Positions 11,501-20,204 of a stretch of 64,000 nt of DNA are shown here, one piece after another. The translations under genes and the position numbers were made by a program. The stretch comes from Streptomyces sp. NBC_01451 (lineage in GTDB: Bacteria > Actinomycetota > Actinomycetes > Streptomycetales > Streptomycetaceae): NCBI RefSeq assembly GCF_036227485.1, contig NZ_CP109479.1:5456001-5520000 (forward strand), given 5' to 3'. The number at the start of each line of letters is the position of its first letter. The stretch's first letter is position 1. The notes below the pieces were generated by a model. That model was not told the DNA's origin and did not search any database. It saw only the letters and a list, made by a program, of their open reading frames with translations.

Positions 11501-14500
11501 CCGGTCTGCTTCTGGGAGCAGACGGTCCACCCGTCCCTGCTGGACCAGTGGCACCAGCAGCCCTGCCCCTCCTACCGCTGCCGCAGAGGCCGTCTGGTGG
11601 CCGGCGACCGGCCTGAGGGGCTGGGGGTGCACCACCGCGATCGCGATTACACCCATGACTACTACCGGCGCCTGTACCGCGGCGCGGGCACCTATCAGGT
11701 GGTCACCGCCGAGCACACAGGCATGCTCACCCGCCCGCAGCGTGAAGAGGTGGAGAAGGCCTTCAAACGGCGCGAGGGCTTCAAGGACCCCAACGTGCTG
11801 TCCTGCACCCCGACGCTGGAGATGGGCATCGACATCGGCGACCTGTCGGCGGTGGTGCTGGCCGCGCTGCCGCGTCGGCCCGCCTCCTACGCCCAGCAGG
11901 TGGGGCGGGCCGGGCGCCGTACCGGCAATGCGTTCTTGCTGACGATCCCGGACCGCAGACGCCGTGACCTGTACTTCCTGGAGCGCCCCAAAGACCTGAT
12001 CGCCGGCACCATCGTGCCGCCGGGCTGCTACCTGTCGGCCATCGAGATCCTGCGCCGCCAGTACCTGGCCCACCTGCTGGACCTCACCGCCGCCGGACGG
12101 CTGGTGCGCGCGGACGGCATCGTGCTGCGCGCCCTGCCGCACAAGGCCCCCCGTCTGTTCGGGCCGTCGGGCTACCTGGCCGACCTCGTCGATATGGCCC
12201 TTGCTCAGGGCGAGGAACTCGCCGACGGGTTCCTGGAATTGTTCCCTACCGGGGTCAGCGACCAGGCCAAGGCCGATCTCCGGGCGTACGCCACACACGG
12301 GCTGCGCGCCGCTGTGGAGGAGGCCGAGCGGGAGTGGTTCCGAAGCCAGCAGGCGCTGCGGGCTCGGCTGAAGGAGATCGACGAAGCCCACGACGAATTG
12401 CACGACACTGATCCGGACCAGGCGCGGCAGAAGGCCGAGCTGGACGCCGAACGGCGCGGCGTCGGGCGGCATCTGATGAACCTGGGCGAGACCACGGCGC
12501 AGACCGCGCTGTGCGACCTGGGACTGCTGCCCAACTACGCGCTGATGGATTCCACAACTGTCCTGTCGGCGACCCTGTACGGGGAAGAAGGAGTGGACGC
12601 CAAGACAGGAAAGGTGAAGTACAGCTCCGACACCTACGCCTACGAGCGGCCCAGGCGTATCGCGCTGGAAGAGCTGGCCCCCGGCAACACCTTCTACGTC
12701 AACGGCTACAAGCACCAGATCAGTGGTCTGGAGATCGCCACTGGCGGCCGGCAGGAATGGCGCACCTGGCGGGTGTGCCCCGGCTGCGGCTACGTACGCA
12801 CCGAGGACGCGGCCGAGGACCGCTCGCCGTGCCCGCGCTGCAAGACCGCCCACATCGCGGACGACGGCTCGTGCCTGTTCCAGATCGTCGAGCCGGCCAC
12901 CGTCACCTCGCGCGACAAACGGGAAGATGCCCACATCCGCGACGACAAGGACGACCGCGACCGCCGCTCCTACAAGGTCGTGGACGCCGTGGACATCCCG
13001 GTCGAGGACATCGAACCCGGCTCGTGGCGGCATGCATCCCAGACGTTCGGCGTCGACTACTGCCGCAGCGCCATGATCCGGCGGATCAACGTCGGACCGG
13101 TCCGCTATGACGCCCCGACCCGCGACGACTTCGCCGGACAACGCGTACGGCTCAACCCGTTCCACGTGTGCACGGCGTGTGGGGCGGCCAGCGCGGACGG
13201 ACAGCCCGTCTTCGACCACGACACCGACGCCCTGGACTCCCTTGCCGCCCGCAGCGGGCGCCTCAAGCACCACCGCCCGTGGTGCCCGCTGCGCCGCGGA
13301 AAGAAGACCGACGCCCGCGAGGAACCGGTGCTGCTCGCCCACCGGTTGCAGACCGAGGCGCTGCGGGTGCTGATCCCGGCCGCCACCGCGGACGTCGACT
13401 CCAAGGTGCATTCCTTCAGGGCCGCGTTGCGGCTCGGCGTGGACCTGCACTTCGGCGGTGACCCGCAGCACCTGGCCACTACCGTGGCGTCGATGCCGGA
13501 CAACGAGAGCGGGGAGCGCCGCTGGTTCCTGGTGCTCTTCGACTCCTTGCCCGGCGGCACCGGCTACTTGGACCGGCTCACCGACCCCACCGCCTTCCGC
13601 GACACGCTCATCAAGGCGTACGAGATGCTGAAGGACTGCCCGTGCGCAGAGGAGCAGCGCAGGGCCTGCCACCGCTGCCTGCACCGCTATACGCCGGAGC
13701 CCCTCCAGGACATCGTCTCGCGCCAAGCCGCGCTGACCATGCTGGAGTCCCTGCTGTTCACGAACGACGGCGAGGACGGGTGGGAGACCACCGAGGTCGA
13801 ACACACCGGGCTGGTCGGCCTGGATGCCCAGGTGGAATCCGACCTGGAGGCTCGTTTCCTGGCCGCGCTGAGGGACTGGGTGAAGGTCACCGGCGATGCC
13901 TCCTTGGACGAGGACGGTCACGCCAGCGGGCATCTGCGCTTCACCGACGGCCCTGGAGTGATGCACTGGCGGCTGACCGCGCAGCAGCAACTCCGAGGCA
14001 CCGTCACCGATTTCACCTTCACCCGCATTGACGGCCCGGCCCAGAGCGTCAAGGTCTACCTCGAAGGCTTCCGCTTCCACGCCAGCCGTGAACACAACCA
14101 GATCGCCACCGACGCGGCGAAGCGCACCCTCCTGCGCGCCGAAGGGGAGACCGTTTTCCAGATCACCTGGGCGGACATCGATCTCTTCGAGAAGCGCCCC
14201 ACTCGTACGCAGCCCGTATGGCCGCCCTACCGGGGCACGGCTCAGGAAGGGGCCAAGAGTGCGTACGAGCAGTACGGCGGACAGCGCGCCCACTTCGCCA
14301 ACGCCGTCTTCGCCAACCCCATCGACACCTTGATCGCCTATCTGCGGGACCCGGATGCCGACCGTTGGGCCCGCCAGGCCCGCGCCCTGGTCACCGGGCT
14401 GACGGCCCAGCCGGGCACGGTCCCGGTCGCGGCGACCGGTCGCCGCAGCGAACTGGTTGCAGCCCTGCGCGGCGAGCTGGCCACTTTCTCCGCCGCCGAG

Positions 14501-15304
14501 CGCCACGACAAGCCGGTCGTGCCGGATGCCGCAGGTATCGGCCCCGTCCACGTCTTCCGCACGCAGGATGAGAGCGGGCTGCCGATCATCTTCGCCCTGG
14601 ATGCGGCCGATCCCGAGGCTCTGAAGTGGACCGCGCTCGCCGTGCTTGATGATTCCGCGGCTGTGTTGGACACGGACGAGCACAAGGAGCGCTGGCGGTC
14701 CTGGTTGTACTGGACCAACCTCACCCAGTTCCTGTCCCTGGCCGGCGGTGATGGTGTCCAGCTCGCCACCAGCAAGGCGGCCGACTTCGAGGTTGAGGTC
14801 CTCGCGGTCTGCGGCGGGCTCGGTGAACTCGACTCACTCATTGGCGCCCCCTCACCCGCCGTACCCAAGGCGAACGCGGTCGTGGTCAAGCCCGTCGACC
14901 CCGACCCCGACCAAGACTCGGCCGCCGAAGCCGCCGTTGCCCAGGTCCTCCGCGACGCCGTCTGGGACGAGGACATCCTGGAGATCCTGCGCGAAGACCC
15001 CGACGAGTGGCCCGACCTGCTCCGCCTCGCCGGGATTCTCGCCGACCGAGGCAAGAAGGCACCTGTCTTCGGCTACGAACTGGGCAACAGCAGCCGCTGG
15101 CCAGCTGACTTCGCCTGGCACACCAACGGCATCAAGATCGCCGTAGTCTCCGCCCACCAGGGCGAGGACGACGACGAGGCGCAGCGACGCGACGCCGCGT
15201 ACGCCGAGGACGGCTGGACAGCACGCACCGCCGCCGAATGGCTCGCCCGCCTCGACGAACTGCTCGACCAGCTCCCCGACACGGAAGAAGGCACTCCCCG
15301 ATGA
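8558..15304 (+). CDS. Giant DEAD/DEAH helicase with DUF1998-like region and possible nuclease fold (YprA/DruE/DrmA-B-like)
   Basis: A 2248-residue helicase. Walker A TGTGSGKTESF is near residue 102, DEFHTYDG near 225, TSAT near 266; the second lobe is far downstream with EMGIDIGD near 1087 and QQVGRAGRR near 1112. Five cysteine clusters resemble zinc ribbons (near 502, 634, 980, 1407, 1537). A DUF1998-type tail has LFDSLPGGTGYLDRL near 1657 and a Cys-rich CPCAEEQRRACHRC near 1693. This combination is typical of YprA/MrfA helicases, DruE of Druantia, and the DrmA plus DrmB pair of DISARM, here possibly in one chain. At 1825-1875, the pattern DFTFTRIDG, VYLEGFRFH, FQITWAD resembles the core of Vsr/DUF559-like PD-(D/E)XK nucleases (inference). 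Start GTG 8558 is chosen because it overlaps the upstream stop and has CAGGAGG at 8541-8547. Confidence 0.82.
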   Translation: MRPTLQARGLKESLLQYLSTTYALTDEGAREALHRFLGDETSGMFRGPYLRIRTPFTTDGDEWRKHLEWQREGFTPYAHQAVAFARLTSANEHTPQPTLVTTGTGSGKTESFLYPVLDHCRREREAGKTGVKAVFLYPMNALATDQAQRINELLTQNSELGKLWAGLYIGDRAATRYEKVRTRRSDMQLAPPDILITNYKMLDLLLQREDDAPLWQEADIRYVVVDEFHTYDGAQGTDVAMLLRRLASAIGASEKGRPLGTICPVATSATLASGTDDDGVARLLEVATDVFGTEFTAESIVGENRLSVEEFIPLTDVKMQGLPTPDELLALPDPATGEEALLDLIEAVTGVRDRDPFLLGENLKRHLFTRAVMQALDGEVKSGPEVLDVMWRAGAAGWAEAVARQPEKAAEALARFVALLSYARDPKSSSGEPRPFVHVEVHQWARSVSRLLRGVLPWPKAEFRWDVAGMADASATDSGRSAPVTTATSGQTANLFLPAVYCRDCGRSGWAVFSPESDDHDVQFDTFKIRRASLGQDKARVRNLVAATEREAKEGSGAAPMSSAGRGAGGASAGQGAGGTLMVMDGARKRLRLPDPLNDYDKDTKEPRLTARDSAFVLVHFGGTVANTAAKEDWCPACGERNAIRYLGTGSAAMAAASITQLFTGGELVKKLHEDKTLMFNDSVQDAAHRAGFVANRSYTFSLRALLTGHLRHDEPTALNDLIANVVEATTDEETLAAVVPPDLHVYKGVDRLLSGQGRGGSMPTWRLIGQRLAFEALMEFGFRSRNGRTLELTRTAAAQVRIDDPEAVVALVRRIHEECVRDGVPLIAQDDARYLAFVRIFLERLRTRGAVAHKWLDKYVDEAGTSRYFIWGKRAPGMRAFPARVAAPVFLLSQPKNGSEFDSATGRLSWYERWAGRCLELPREMAPEFWSRLLPELAALGLLSVRTPRDTSLNVYGLKPGNIEAQLLDDEQVRHAYVRCPVCFWEQTVHPSLLDQWHQQPCPSYRCRRGRLVAGDRPEGLGVHHRDRDYTHDYYRRLYRGAGTYQVVTAEHTGMLTRPQREEVEKAFKRREGFKDPNVLSCTPTLEMGIDIGDLSAVVLAALPRRPASYAQQVGRAGRRTGNAFLLTIPDRRRRDLYFLERPKDLIAGTIVPPGCYLSAIEILRRQYLAHLLDLTAAGRLVRADGIVLRALPHKAPRLFGPSGYLADLVDMALAQGEELADGFLELFPTGVSDQAKADLRAYATHGLRAAVEEAEREWFRSQQALRARLKEIDEAHDELHDTDPDQARQKAELDAERRGVGRHLMNLGETTAQTALCDLGLLPNYALMDSTTVLSATLYGEEGVDAKTGKVKYSSDTYAYERPRRIALEELAPGNTFYVNGYKHQISGLEIATGGRQEWRTWRVCPGCGYVRTEDAAEDRSPCPRCKTAHIADDGSCLFQIVEPATVTSRDKREDAHIRDDKDDRDRRSYKVVDAVDIPVEDIEPGSWRHASQTFGVDYCRSAMIRRINVGPVRYDAPTRDDFAGQRVRLNPFHVCTACGAASADGQPVFDHDTDALDSLAARSGRLKHHRPWCPLRRGKKTDAREEPVLLAHRLQTEALRVLIPAATADVDSKVHSFRAALRLGVDLHFGGDPQHLATTVASMPDNESGERRWFLVLFDSLPGGTGYLDRLTDPTAFRDTLIKAYEMLKDCPCAEEQRRACHRCLHRYTPEPLQDIVSRQAALTMLESLLFTNDGEDGWETTEVEHTGLVGLDAQVESDLEARFLAALRDWVKVTGDASLDEDGHASGHLRFTDGPGVMHWRLTAQQQLRGTVTDFTFTRIDGPAQSVKVYLEGFRFHASREHNQIATDAAKRTLLRAEGETVFQITWADIDLFEKRPTRTQPVWPPYRGTAQEGAKSAYEQYGGQRAHFANAVFANPIDTLIAYLRDPDADRWARQARALVTGLTAQPGTVPVAATGRRSELVAALRGELATFSAAERHDKPVVPDAAGIGPVHVFRTQDESGLPIIFALDAADPEALKWTALAVLDDSAAVLDTDEHKERWRSWLYWTNLTQFLSLAGGDGVQLATSKAADFEVEVLAVCGGLGELDSLIGAPSPAVPKANAVVVKPVDPDPDQDSAAEAAVAQVLRDAVWDEDILEILREDPDEWPDLLRLAGILADRGKKAPVFGYELGNSSRWPADFAWHTNGIKIAVVSAHQGEDDDEAQRRDAAYAEDGWTARTAAEWLARLDELLDQLPDTEEGTPR

Positions 15305-17607
15305 CGGCCCGGCTCAGCCTGTACCGCAAAGCCGAACAGGAGCTGTACAAGCTCGACCGCTCGGTCAAGGCCCAGTTCTACGACTTCTGCCACGACTTCC
15401 GGAACAAGCCCGACCTGCCGGGACTGAGGAAGAAGAAACTCAAGGGCGACTCCCGTATCCACTCGGCCCGTGTCTCCCAGGACTACCGGGCCCTGCTCAC
15501 GCAGACCGGAGTCGACGCGGACGGCACCGAGAGCTGGCTGGTCATCGCCGTCCGTCACCGCAAGGACGTCTACGAAGAGCTTCAGGTCGCCGTCAACCGC
15601 GTCACCGGCGAGATCGAGTTCGTCGACCTCGCCGTCGTCGGCGACAGCGCCCTCCGCCGGGCCGGCATCACCCTCACCCCGTCTGAGCCGGAGGCACAGG
15701 CCCCCAAGCCCGCTCCCAAACCGGAGCCCGAGCCGACGGTGCCACCGCTGTTGGCCGAGTACGACGCCGAGCAACTGCGCGAACTCGGCGTCGCCGAGCA
15801 GCTGATCGAGCTGGCACTCACGGTGACCATCAGCGCCGAACTCGACCAGCTCGTCGAGGGCGCCCCGCTGCTGTCGAAGGACATCCTGTACGGCCTCGCC
15901 GCCGGAATGGGCATCGACGACGTTCGCAAGGAGATCACCGGGCCGGTCGAACTCGACCAGCGTCCCGATCCCGACGACTTCGCCACCGCCCTCTCCCGCA
16001 CCAAGGTCACCACGGTCGACGACGCCGTTCGCGTCGTCATTGAAGAGGGCGACTTCCGTGCGTGGAAGGTCTTCCTCCACCCCACCCAGGAACGCATCGT
16101 CCACCGCCACTACACCGGCCCCGCCCGTGTATCCGGCGGCCCCGGCACCGGCAAGACCATCGTTGCCCTGCACCGCGTCAAGCACCTCGCCGAACAACTG
16201 CCCCCCGGCCACAACAAGCCGATCCTGCTGACCACGTTCACCAAGAACCTCACCACTGATCTGCGGCTGCGTCTCGCCTCCCTCATCGAACCCGACCTCC
16301 TTGCCCGCATCGACATCGCCCACATCGACCAGCTCGCCGCGCGTGTCCTAGGCGAGAACACCGCCCCTGGACGCGGCAAGCAGCGGGTCTACGATCATGT
16401 GGCCCTGAACGAGATGCGCCAGCTCCTGGCCGAACTCGACGACCGACGCTTCGAGCCGGAGTTCCTCCTGGAGGAGTGGGAACAGGTCATCCTCGGCCAG
16501 TCCGTCCCCACCCGCTCCGACTACTTCAAGGCACGCCGCGCCGGCCGAGGGCGCGCGCTGACCCGCCCCGAGCGCAACCACATCTGGAAGCTCATCGAGC
16601 AGTTCACCGCCCGCCTCGACAAGCTCGGCGTCGAAACCTGGGGCCAGGCCGCCGAGCGCGCCGCCCGCTTCGAGATCGAGCGCGCCGCGAAGATCAGAAA
16701 ACGCCGCGAGTACAAGGAAGAGATCGGCGGCAAGGACCTCATCCACCGCGACGCCAGCTCCGGCATGCGCTACATCGGCTACCGCTACCGGCACATCGTG
16801 GTTGACGAGGCACAGGACCTGCGCCCCGCGCATTGGAAGATGCTGCGGGCCATGGCCGACCCCGAACAGCCCAACGACATGTTCGTCGCGGGTGACACCC
16901 ATCAGCGCATCTACGATCACCAGGTCGCTCTCGGGGCCCTCGGCATCAACATCCGCGGCCGAGCCTCACGGCTGACCCTCAGTTACCGCACCACGAAGGA
17001 GATCCTCGCCGAGGCCCTCCGCGTCGTCGAGCCCAAGAGGAAGAACGAGAAGGTCACGTACGACGACCTCGACGACGGCACCGACACGCTCGCCGGTTAT
17101 CGTTCCGTTCTCCACGGCCCCAAGCCGGCCTTCAGCCGGTACAACACCTGGGACGACGAACTCGCCGGACTCGCCACCACCCTGAGCACCTGGCGCGAAG
17201 ATCTGTCCACCGACGACAAGGGCGCCCCCCTCGACCCCAGCGGCCGGATCGCCGTGTGTGTCGCCGACCGCGACATGGTCAGCCAGACCATGTACTACCT
17301 GGCCACCAAGGCGGGCATCACCTGTGCCGAACTCACCAAGGACGGTCCCAAGGGCGACGGCGAAGTCCACGTCGGCACCATGCACCGCTTCAAGGGACTC
17401 GAATACCAGCGCCTTGCCATCGTCGGCGCGAGCGACGGCATCATCCCGCGCACCAGCGTCGTCGAGCGCTACCGCGCCGAAGACCCGCCCCGCTACGAAC
17501 GCGAGCAGCGCAAGGCTCGCTCCTTGCTATTCGTCGCCACGACCCGGGCACGCGATGCCCTGAACATCAGCTGGCACGGCAAGCCCAGCCCGTACCTGCC
17601 GATCTGA
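15301..17607 (+). CDS. UvrD/PcrA-type helicase with RelE/ParE-like N-terminal domain
   Basis: A 768-residue superfamily 1 helicase, last gene of the four-gene operon. Residues 1-110 look like a RelE/ParE toxin fold (SLYRKAEQELYKLDRSVKAQ, then a basic strand, then LVIAVRHRKDVYEELQ). A Pro/Glu linker follows. The helicase has Walker A GGPGTGKT near 280, DEAQD near 501, GDTHQRIYD near 530, SYRTTKEI near 560, TMHRFKGLEYQ near 693 and FVATTRARDAL near 742, all expected for UvrD-family enzymes. Start ATG 15301 overlaps the previous stop (ATGA), which is preferable to upstream in-frame codons. RelE-like domains fused to UvrD helicases occur in actinobacteria; whether this domain is catalytic or only structural cannot be told. 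It occupies the place where class 1 DISARM usually has the PLD protein DrmC. Confidence 0.85.
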   Translation: MTARLSLYRKAEQELYKLDRSVKAQFYDFCHDFRNKPDLPGLRKKKLKGDSRIHSARVSQDYRALLTQTGVDADGTESWLVIAVRHRKDVYEELQVAVNRVTGEIEFVDLAVVGDSALRRAGITLTPSEPEAQAPKPAPKPEPEPTVPPLLAEYDAEQLRELGVAEQLIELALTVTISAELDQLVEGAPLLSKDILYGLAAGMGIDDVRKEITGPVELDQRPDPDDFATALSRTKVTTVDDAVRVVIEEGDFRAWKVFLHPTQERIVHRHYTGPARVSGGPGTGKTIVALHRVKHLAEQLPPGHNKPILLTTFTKNLTTDLRLRLASLIEPDLLARIDIAHIDQLAARVLGENTAPGRGKQRVYDHVALNEMRQLLAELDDRRFEPEFLLEEWEQVILGQSVPTRSDYFKARRAGRGRALTRPERNHIWKLIEQFTARLDKLGVETWGQAAERAARFEIERAAKIRKRREYKEEIGGKDLIHRDASSGMRYIGYRYRHIVVDEAQDLRPAHWKMLRAMADPEQPNDMFVAGDTHQRIYDHQVALGALGINIRGRASRLTLSYRTTKEILAEALRVVEPKRKNEKVTYDDLDDGTDTLAGYRSVLHGPKPAFSRYNTWDDELAGLATTLSTWREDLSTDDKGAPLDPSGRIAVCVADRDMVSQTMYYLATKAGITCAELTKDGPKGDGEVHVGTMHRFKGLEYQRLAIVGASDGIIPRTSVVERYRAEDPPRYEREQRKARSLLFVATTRARDALNISWHGKPSPYLPI

Positions 17608-17637
17608 CGCGACGTACGGCACACCCGGGCCGAATGC

Positions 17638-18699
17638 CTACGTGGCCCCGGCCCGGGACAGGGAACTCGCCTCATAGCGCAGCTGGTAGGCGCGTACGCC
17701 GGTGCCGTTCATGCGGTAGAGCGTGATCGCCGACAGGAACTGCTCCTTGACCTCCGCGGTGCGACGGCGCTCCTTCTCTCCGATGCCGCTGATCCACTCC
17801 TCGATGTGCTCCGGGAGCTTGAAGGTCAACTCATAGGCGCCGACCGCGTCCGCGGGTGACAACGTCCACTCCGCCGCGGCCCCCATGCCCCGCCGCCTGA
17901 TCCGCACCGTATGGTCGGGCTTCGCCTCCGCGTACTTCAGGAACCCTCGGTGATCATTGGCGGCGAGCGGCAGGATGAATGGCGCGGCAGGGAAACCGAG
18001 CAGCAGCTCCGCGTCACTGTGTTGCCGCAGCACAGTGGCGAACTGCTCAATCACGGTGCCGGCGGCCTGCTTGAACTTCCCATCGGGGATCGAGACCGAT
18101 GGCAGCAGGTCCAGCGGGGACGTCGCCAGCGCCTTTCTCAGCTCCGCGCGCATCCAGTTCAGTGGAAAGGGGGCCGACTTCGGCAGATGCTGCTGTGCCG
18201 CGCACAGACTCGTCGCCGTAGCTCCGATGTGGCCGAGCAACCAGGCGAAGGAAGCACCCGACAGGTCCACGAGAGAGATCTGGTGGGCGAGCGCGTACTT
18301 CTGGGCGTCGGGGGTGAATCCGCTCGCCGAGAACAAGGCGTACGAGTACTTGTACCGCTGCCGGGGCCGCGTCCCGGCGCCTGTCATGAAGTTCTCGTTC
18401 ACGTCGTGCATGACACCGTGGGCGTTCCGCACGACCTCCAGCTCGCAGCGTGTCTGGTAGTACTTGGCTTCCAGGAACAGCCGCACCGGCATGGAGAACG
18501 CCGGGGTGAAGGCGAACTCCCCGAGAACGTCGACCTGGTGGAGCGCGCCCCGCCCTCGAACCCGGAGAGTCTGGCCCTCCGTCACCAACTCGACCGGGTC
18601 CTGATCTTCGTGAACGAGAAGCCGATAGCCGCTGAAGCGCAGCAGCCAGGCCAGTGACTCTTCCAGTAAGTAGCCCCGCAACGACGAGTCCTTGAGCAC
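17638..18699 (-). CDS. Probable PD-(D/E)XK (Mrr-like) restriction endonuclease-like protein
   Basis: About 353 residues. Near residues 45-90 the sequence has ALHQVDVLGEF followed by LFLEAKYYQ, matching the D...(D/E)XK nuclease core with EAK as the catalytic strand; SLVDLSGASF about 100 residues later resembles the last strand of Mrr-type domains. The C-terminal half shows no domain I recognise. Start GTG 18699 is preferred over ATG 18729 because GGGAG lies about 7 bases before it, while the upstream ATG has no ribosome site. It is convergent with the helicase operon (30-bp gap) and lies in a nuclease-rich stretch. A defence role is inferred from the fold and neighbours; specificity is unknown. 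Confidence 0.62.
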   Translation of the reverse strand: MLKDSSLRGYLLEESLAWLLRFSGYRLLVHEDQDPVELVTEGQTLRVRGRGALHQVDVLGEFAFTPAFSMPVRLFLEAKYYQTRCELEVVRNAHGVMHDVNENFMTGAGTRPRQRYKYSYALFSASGFTPDAQKYALAHQISLVDLSGASFAWLLGHIGATATSLCAAQQHLPKSAPFPLNWMRAELRKALATSPLDLLPSVSIPDGKFKQAAGTVIEQFATVLRQHSDAELLLGFPAAPFILPLAANDHRGFLKYAEAKPDHTVRIRRRGMGAAAEWTLSPADAVGAYELTFKLPEHIEEWISGIGEKERRRTAEVKEQFLSAITLYRMNGTGVRAYQLRYEASSLSRAGAT

Positions 18700-18917
18700 C
18701 CTTGCGCTCCCTTCCTCTGAGCCGATCATGCACAGACAAACGTGATGATCTCATTCGGCCGGTGGGAAGAGACGGTCACGTTATGGGGACGAGTACTGGA
18801 CTGCACCAGTTGAGTGAAGGCTCCAAGCGGAGCTGACCCAGGGCGACTTCGCCCTGACCGGGCCGGAGGCATGAGCATGAGAACGACCCGGCCGGTGCCG
18901 ACGGACCGCAGACGCCA

Positions 18918-18961
18918 AAGGGCGGCTGGTACATCGAGAAACCGATGTACCAGCCGCCCTT
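18918..18961 (-). terminator. Strong hairpin terminator
   Basis: A 19-bp near-perfect stem (18918-18936 with 18943-18961) and a 6-base loop lie just after the stop of the leftward nuclease gene at 18971. On the minus strand the stem is followed by CTTT. The symmetry would let it work in both directions. Confidence 0.75.
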
Positions 18962-18970
18962 CCTCTTGCG

Positions 18971-19897
18971 TCAGGCCGCCTCGAACGCTCGCCGGATCAG
19001 CGGTCCCGCCTTCTCCAGGTCGGCAGCAGAGGCGATCCGCACCTCCAGGTCACCCGTGCCGAGGTGGCCGATGCCGCGCATGTCGCGGGAGAAACCCTCC
19101 TCCAACTCGACCGTGTCCGGGTCGACTCTGAGATAGACGAGGATCACCTCGTGCTTCGGGCGGAAGATCACCGAGGCGAGGTTCACCATCCGCCGGTAGG
19201 CGATGTAGTGCAGCAGCGGAGCCACCTCGACCTCGCCCCACGCGGTCAGGGCCTCGTCCAGCTCGCCGTACAGGTCCCGCAGACAAGCGGGAGCCGCGCC
19301 GGGGGTCGCCTGGACCGACGGCTTCCCGGCACCGGCCGCCACCTCCCGCTCCCGACGCTGCCGCCGAGCCGGAGCCGGGCTCGCAGACCCAGGGGCAGAC
19401 TCGATCAGCAGCAGGCTCAGCAGCCCGCCGTCGAAGACGCGGTAGCGCACCAGGTCGATCCGCTCGCGGAGACGGTGCACCGCGACCCGGTCGTGGTGGG
19501 AGAAGCTGGCCGCGATACAGACCATCCGCGGGTTGCGCCAGTCGATCGCCTCGGCCGCCTCGGCACCCAGCTTCTCCTTGACCAGGGCCTCGAACTCGTG
19601 ACGTGCCGAGTCCAGCCACGACAGGTAGGAGACGGCCTGCGACATGACCCCGCTATCTGCACCTTTCTTGTACTCGATCAGCACCGCGGTGTTGTTCTCG
19701 TCGAGCCCGAGCGTGTCGATCCGGCCCCGGTGCCAGGGCCCGGTCGGGTACTCCGACGCCAGGAAGCGGATGCCGAGCATCGCCTCCATCCCCGCCTCGA
19801 TCCGACGCTGAAGCTCCACCTCCAGCGCCACCGTCGAACCCCGCAGCTCGACGTCCTGGCCATCGGCATCCAGCCGGAACAGCTTCAGGTCGGTCAC
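18971..19897 (-). CDS. NucS/DUF91-like nuclease, DUF5655-type C-terminus
   Basis: About 308 residues. The N-terminal half has RGRIDTLGLDENN followed by AVLIEYKKG (residues 58-80), a D...EYKK core typical of DUF91/NucS-like PD-(D/E)XK nucleases, then a conserved-looking SYLSWLDSARHEF helix. A basic low-complexity linker (about 175-200) precedes a C-terminal domain ending GHLGTGDLEVRI, similar to DUF5655. Such proteins are annotated in many actinobacteria as DUF5655 or endonuclease NucS-like; biological role is not established. GTG 19897 is chosen because AGGAGG lies at 19907-19912; a TTG three bases upstream is an alternative. It has its own terminator and stands alone in the nuclease cluster. 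Confidence 0.7.
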   Translation of the reverse strand: MTDLKLFRLDADGQDVELRGSTVALEVELQRRIEAGMEAMLGIRFLASEYPTGPWHRGRIDTLGLDENNTAVLIEYKKGADSGVMSQAVSYLSWLDSARHEFEALVKEKLGAEAAEAIDWRNPRMVCIAASFSHHDRVAVHRLRERIDLVRYRVFDGGLLSLLLIESAPGSASPAPARRQRREREVAAGAGKPSVQATPGAAPACLRDLYGELDEALTAWGEVEVAPLLHYIAYRRMVNLASVIFRPKHEVILVYLRVDPDTVELEEGFSRDMRGIGHLGTGDLEVRIASAADLEKAGPLIRRAFEAA

Positions 19898-20204
19898 CAA
19901 CGTCCCCCTCCTGCGATCACTACAGGAGGATCAATCGATACCGGTACCGCACTATTCCGGCCGGAAGAACGTTGGAGACCGTATCGACCCAAGGATGACG
20001 GAGCGGTCGGGCGGCACGCACCGTTCAGGGGACGGCTCGCCGGTGTCAGTGTTGGTCCATCCGGTGTAGGGCCAGGGCTGATGTGTCCTCAGCTGGCGGG
20101 ATAGGCCGGTTCATCGGCTCTGGGGCCTGATAGGCCGTTTGTCGGAGTGGAAGCTCGTGGCACCTCAGGAATGAACTGTCCTGCGCCAAGATCGACGGGC
20201 GGTC
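19898..20204. other. Intergenic region, no gene seen
   Basis: About 307 bases between two leftward genes. It holds the ribosome site of the downstream nuclease gene and presumably its promoter. I see no RNA gene; a short imperfect repeat (gataggccg, 20099-20107 and again near 20129) is the only structure noted. Confidence 0.4.

Noticed and set aside
10334..14683. Leftward 1449-codon open frame opposite the giant helicase
   Set aside because: Low-complexity His/Arg/Gly/Val sequence without motifs, antisense to helicase motifs VGRAGR and DUF1998.
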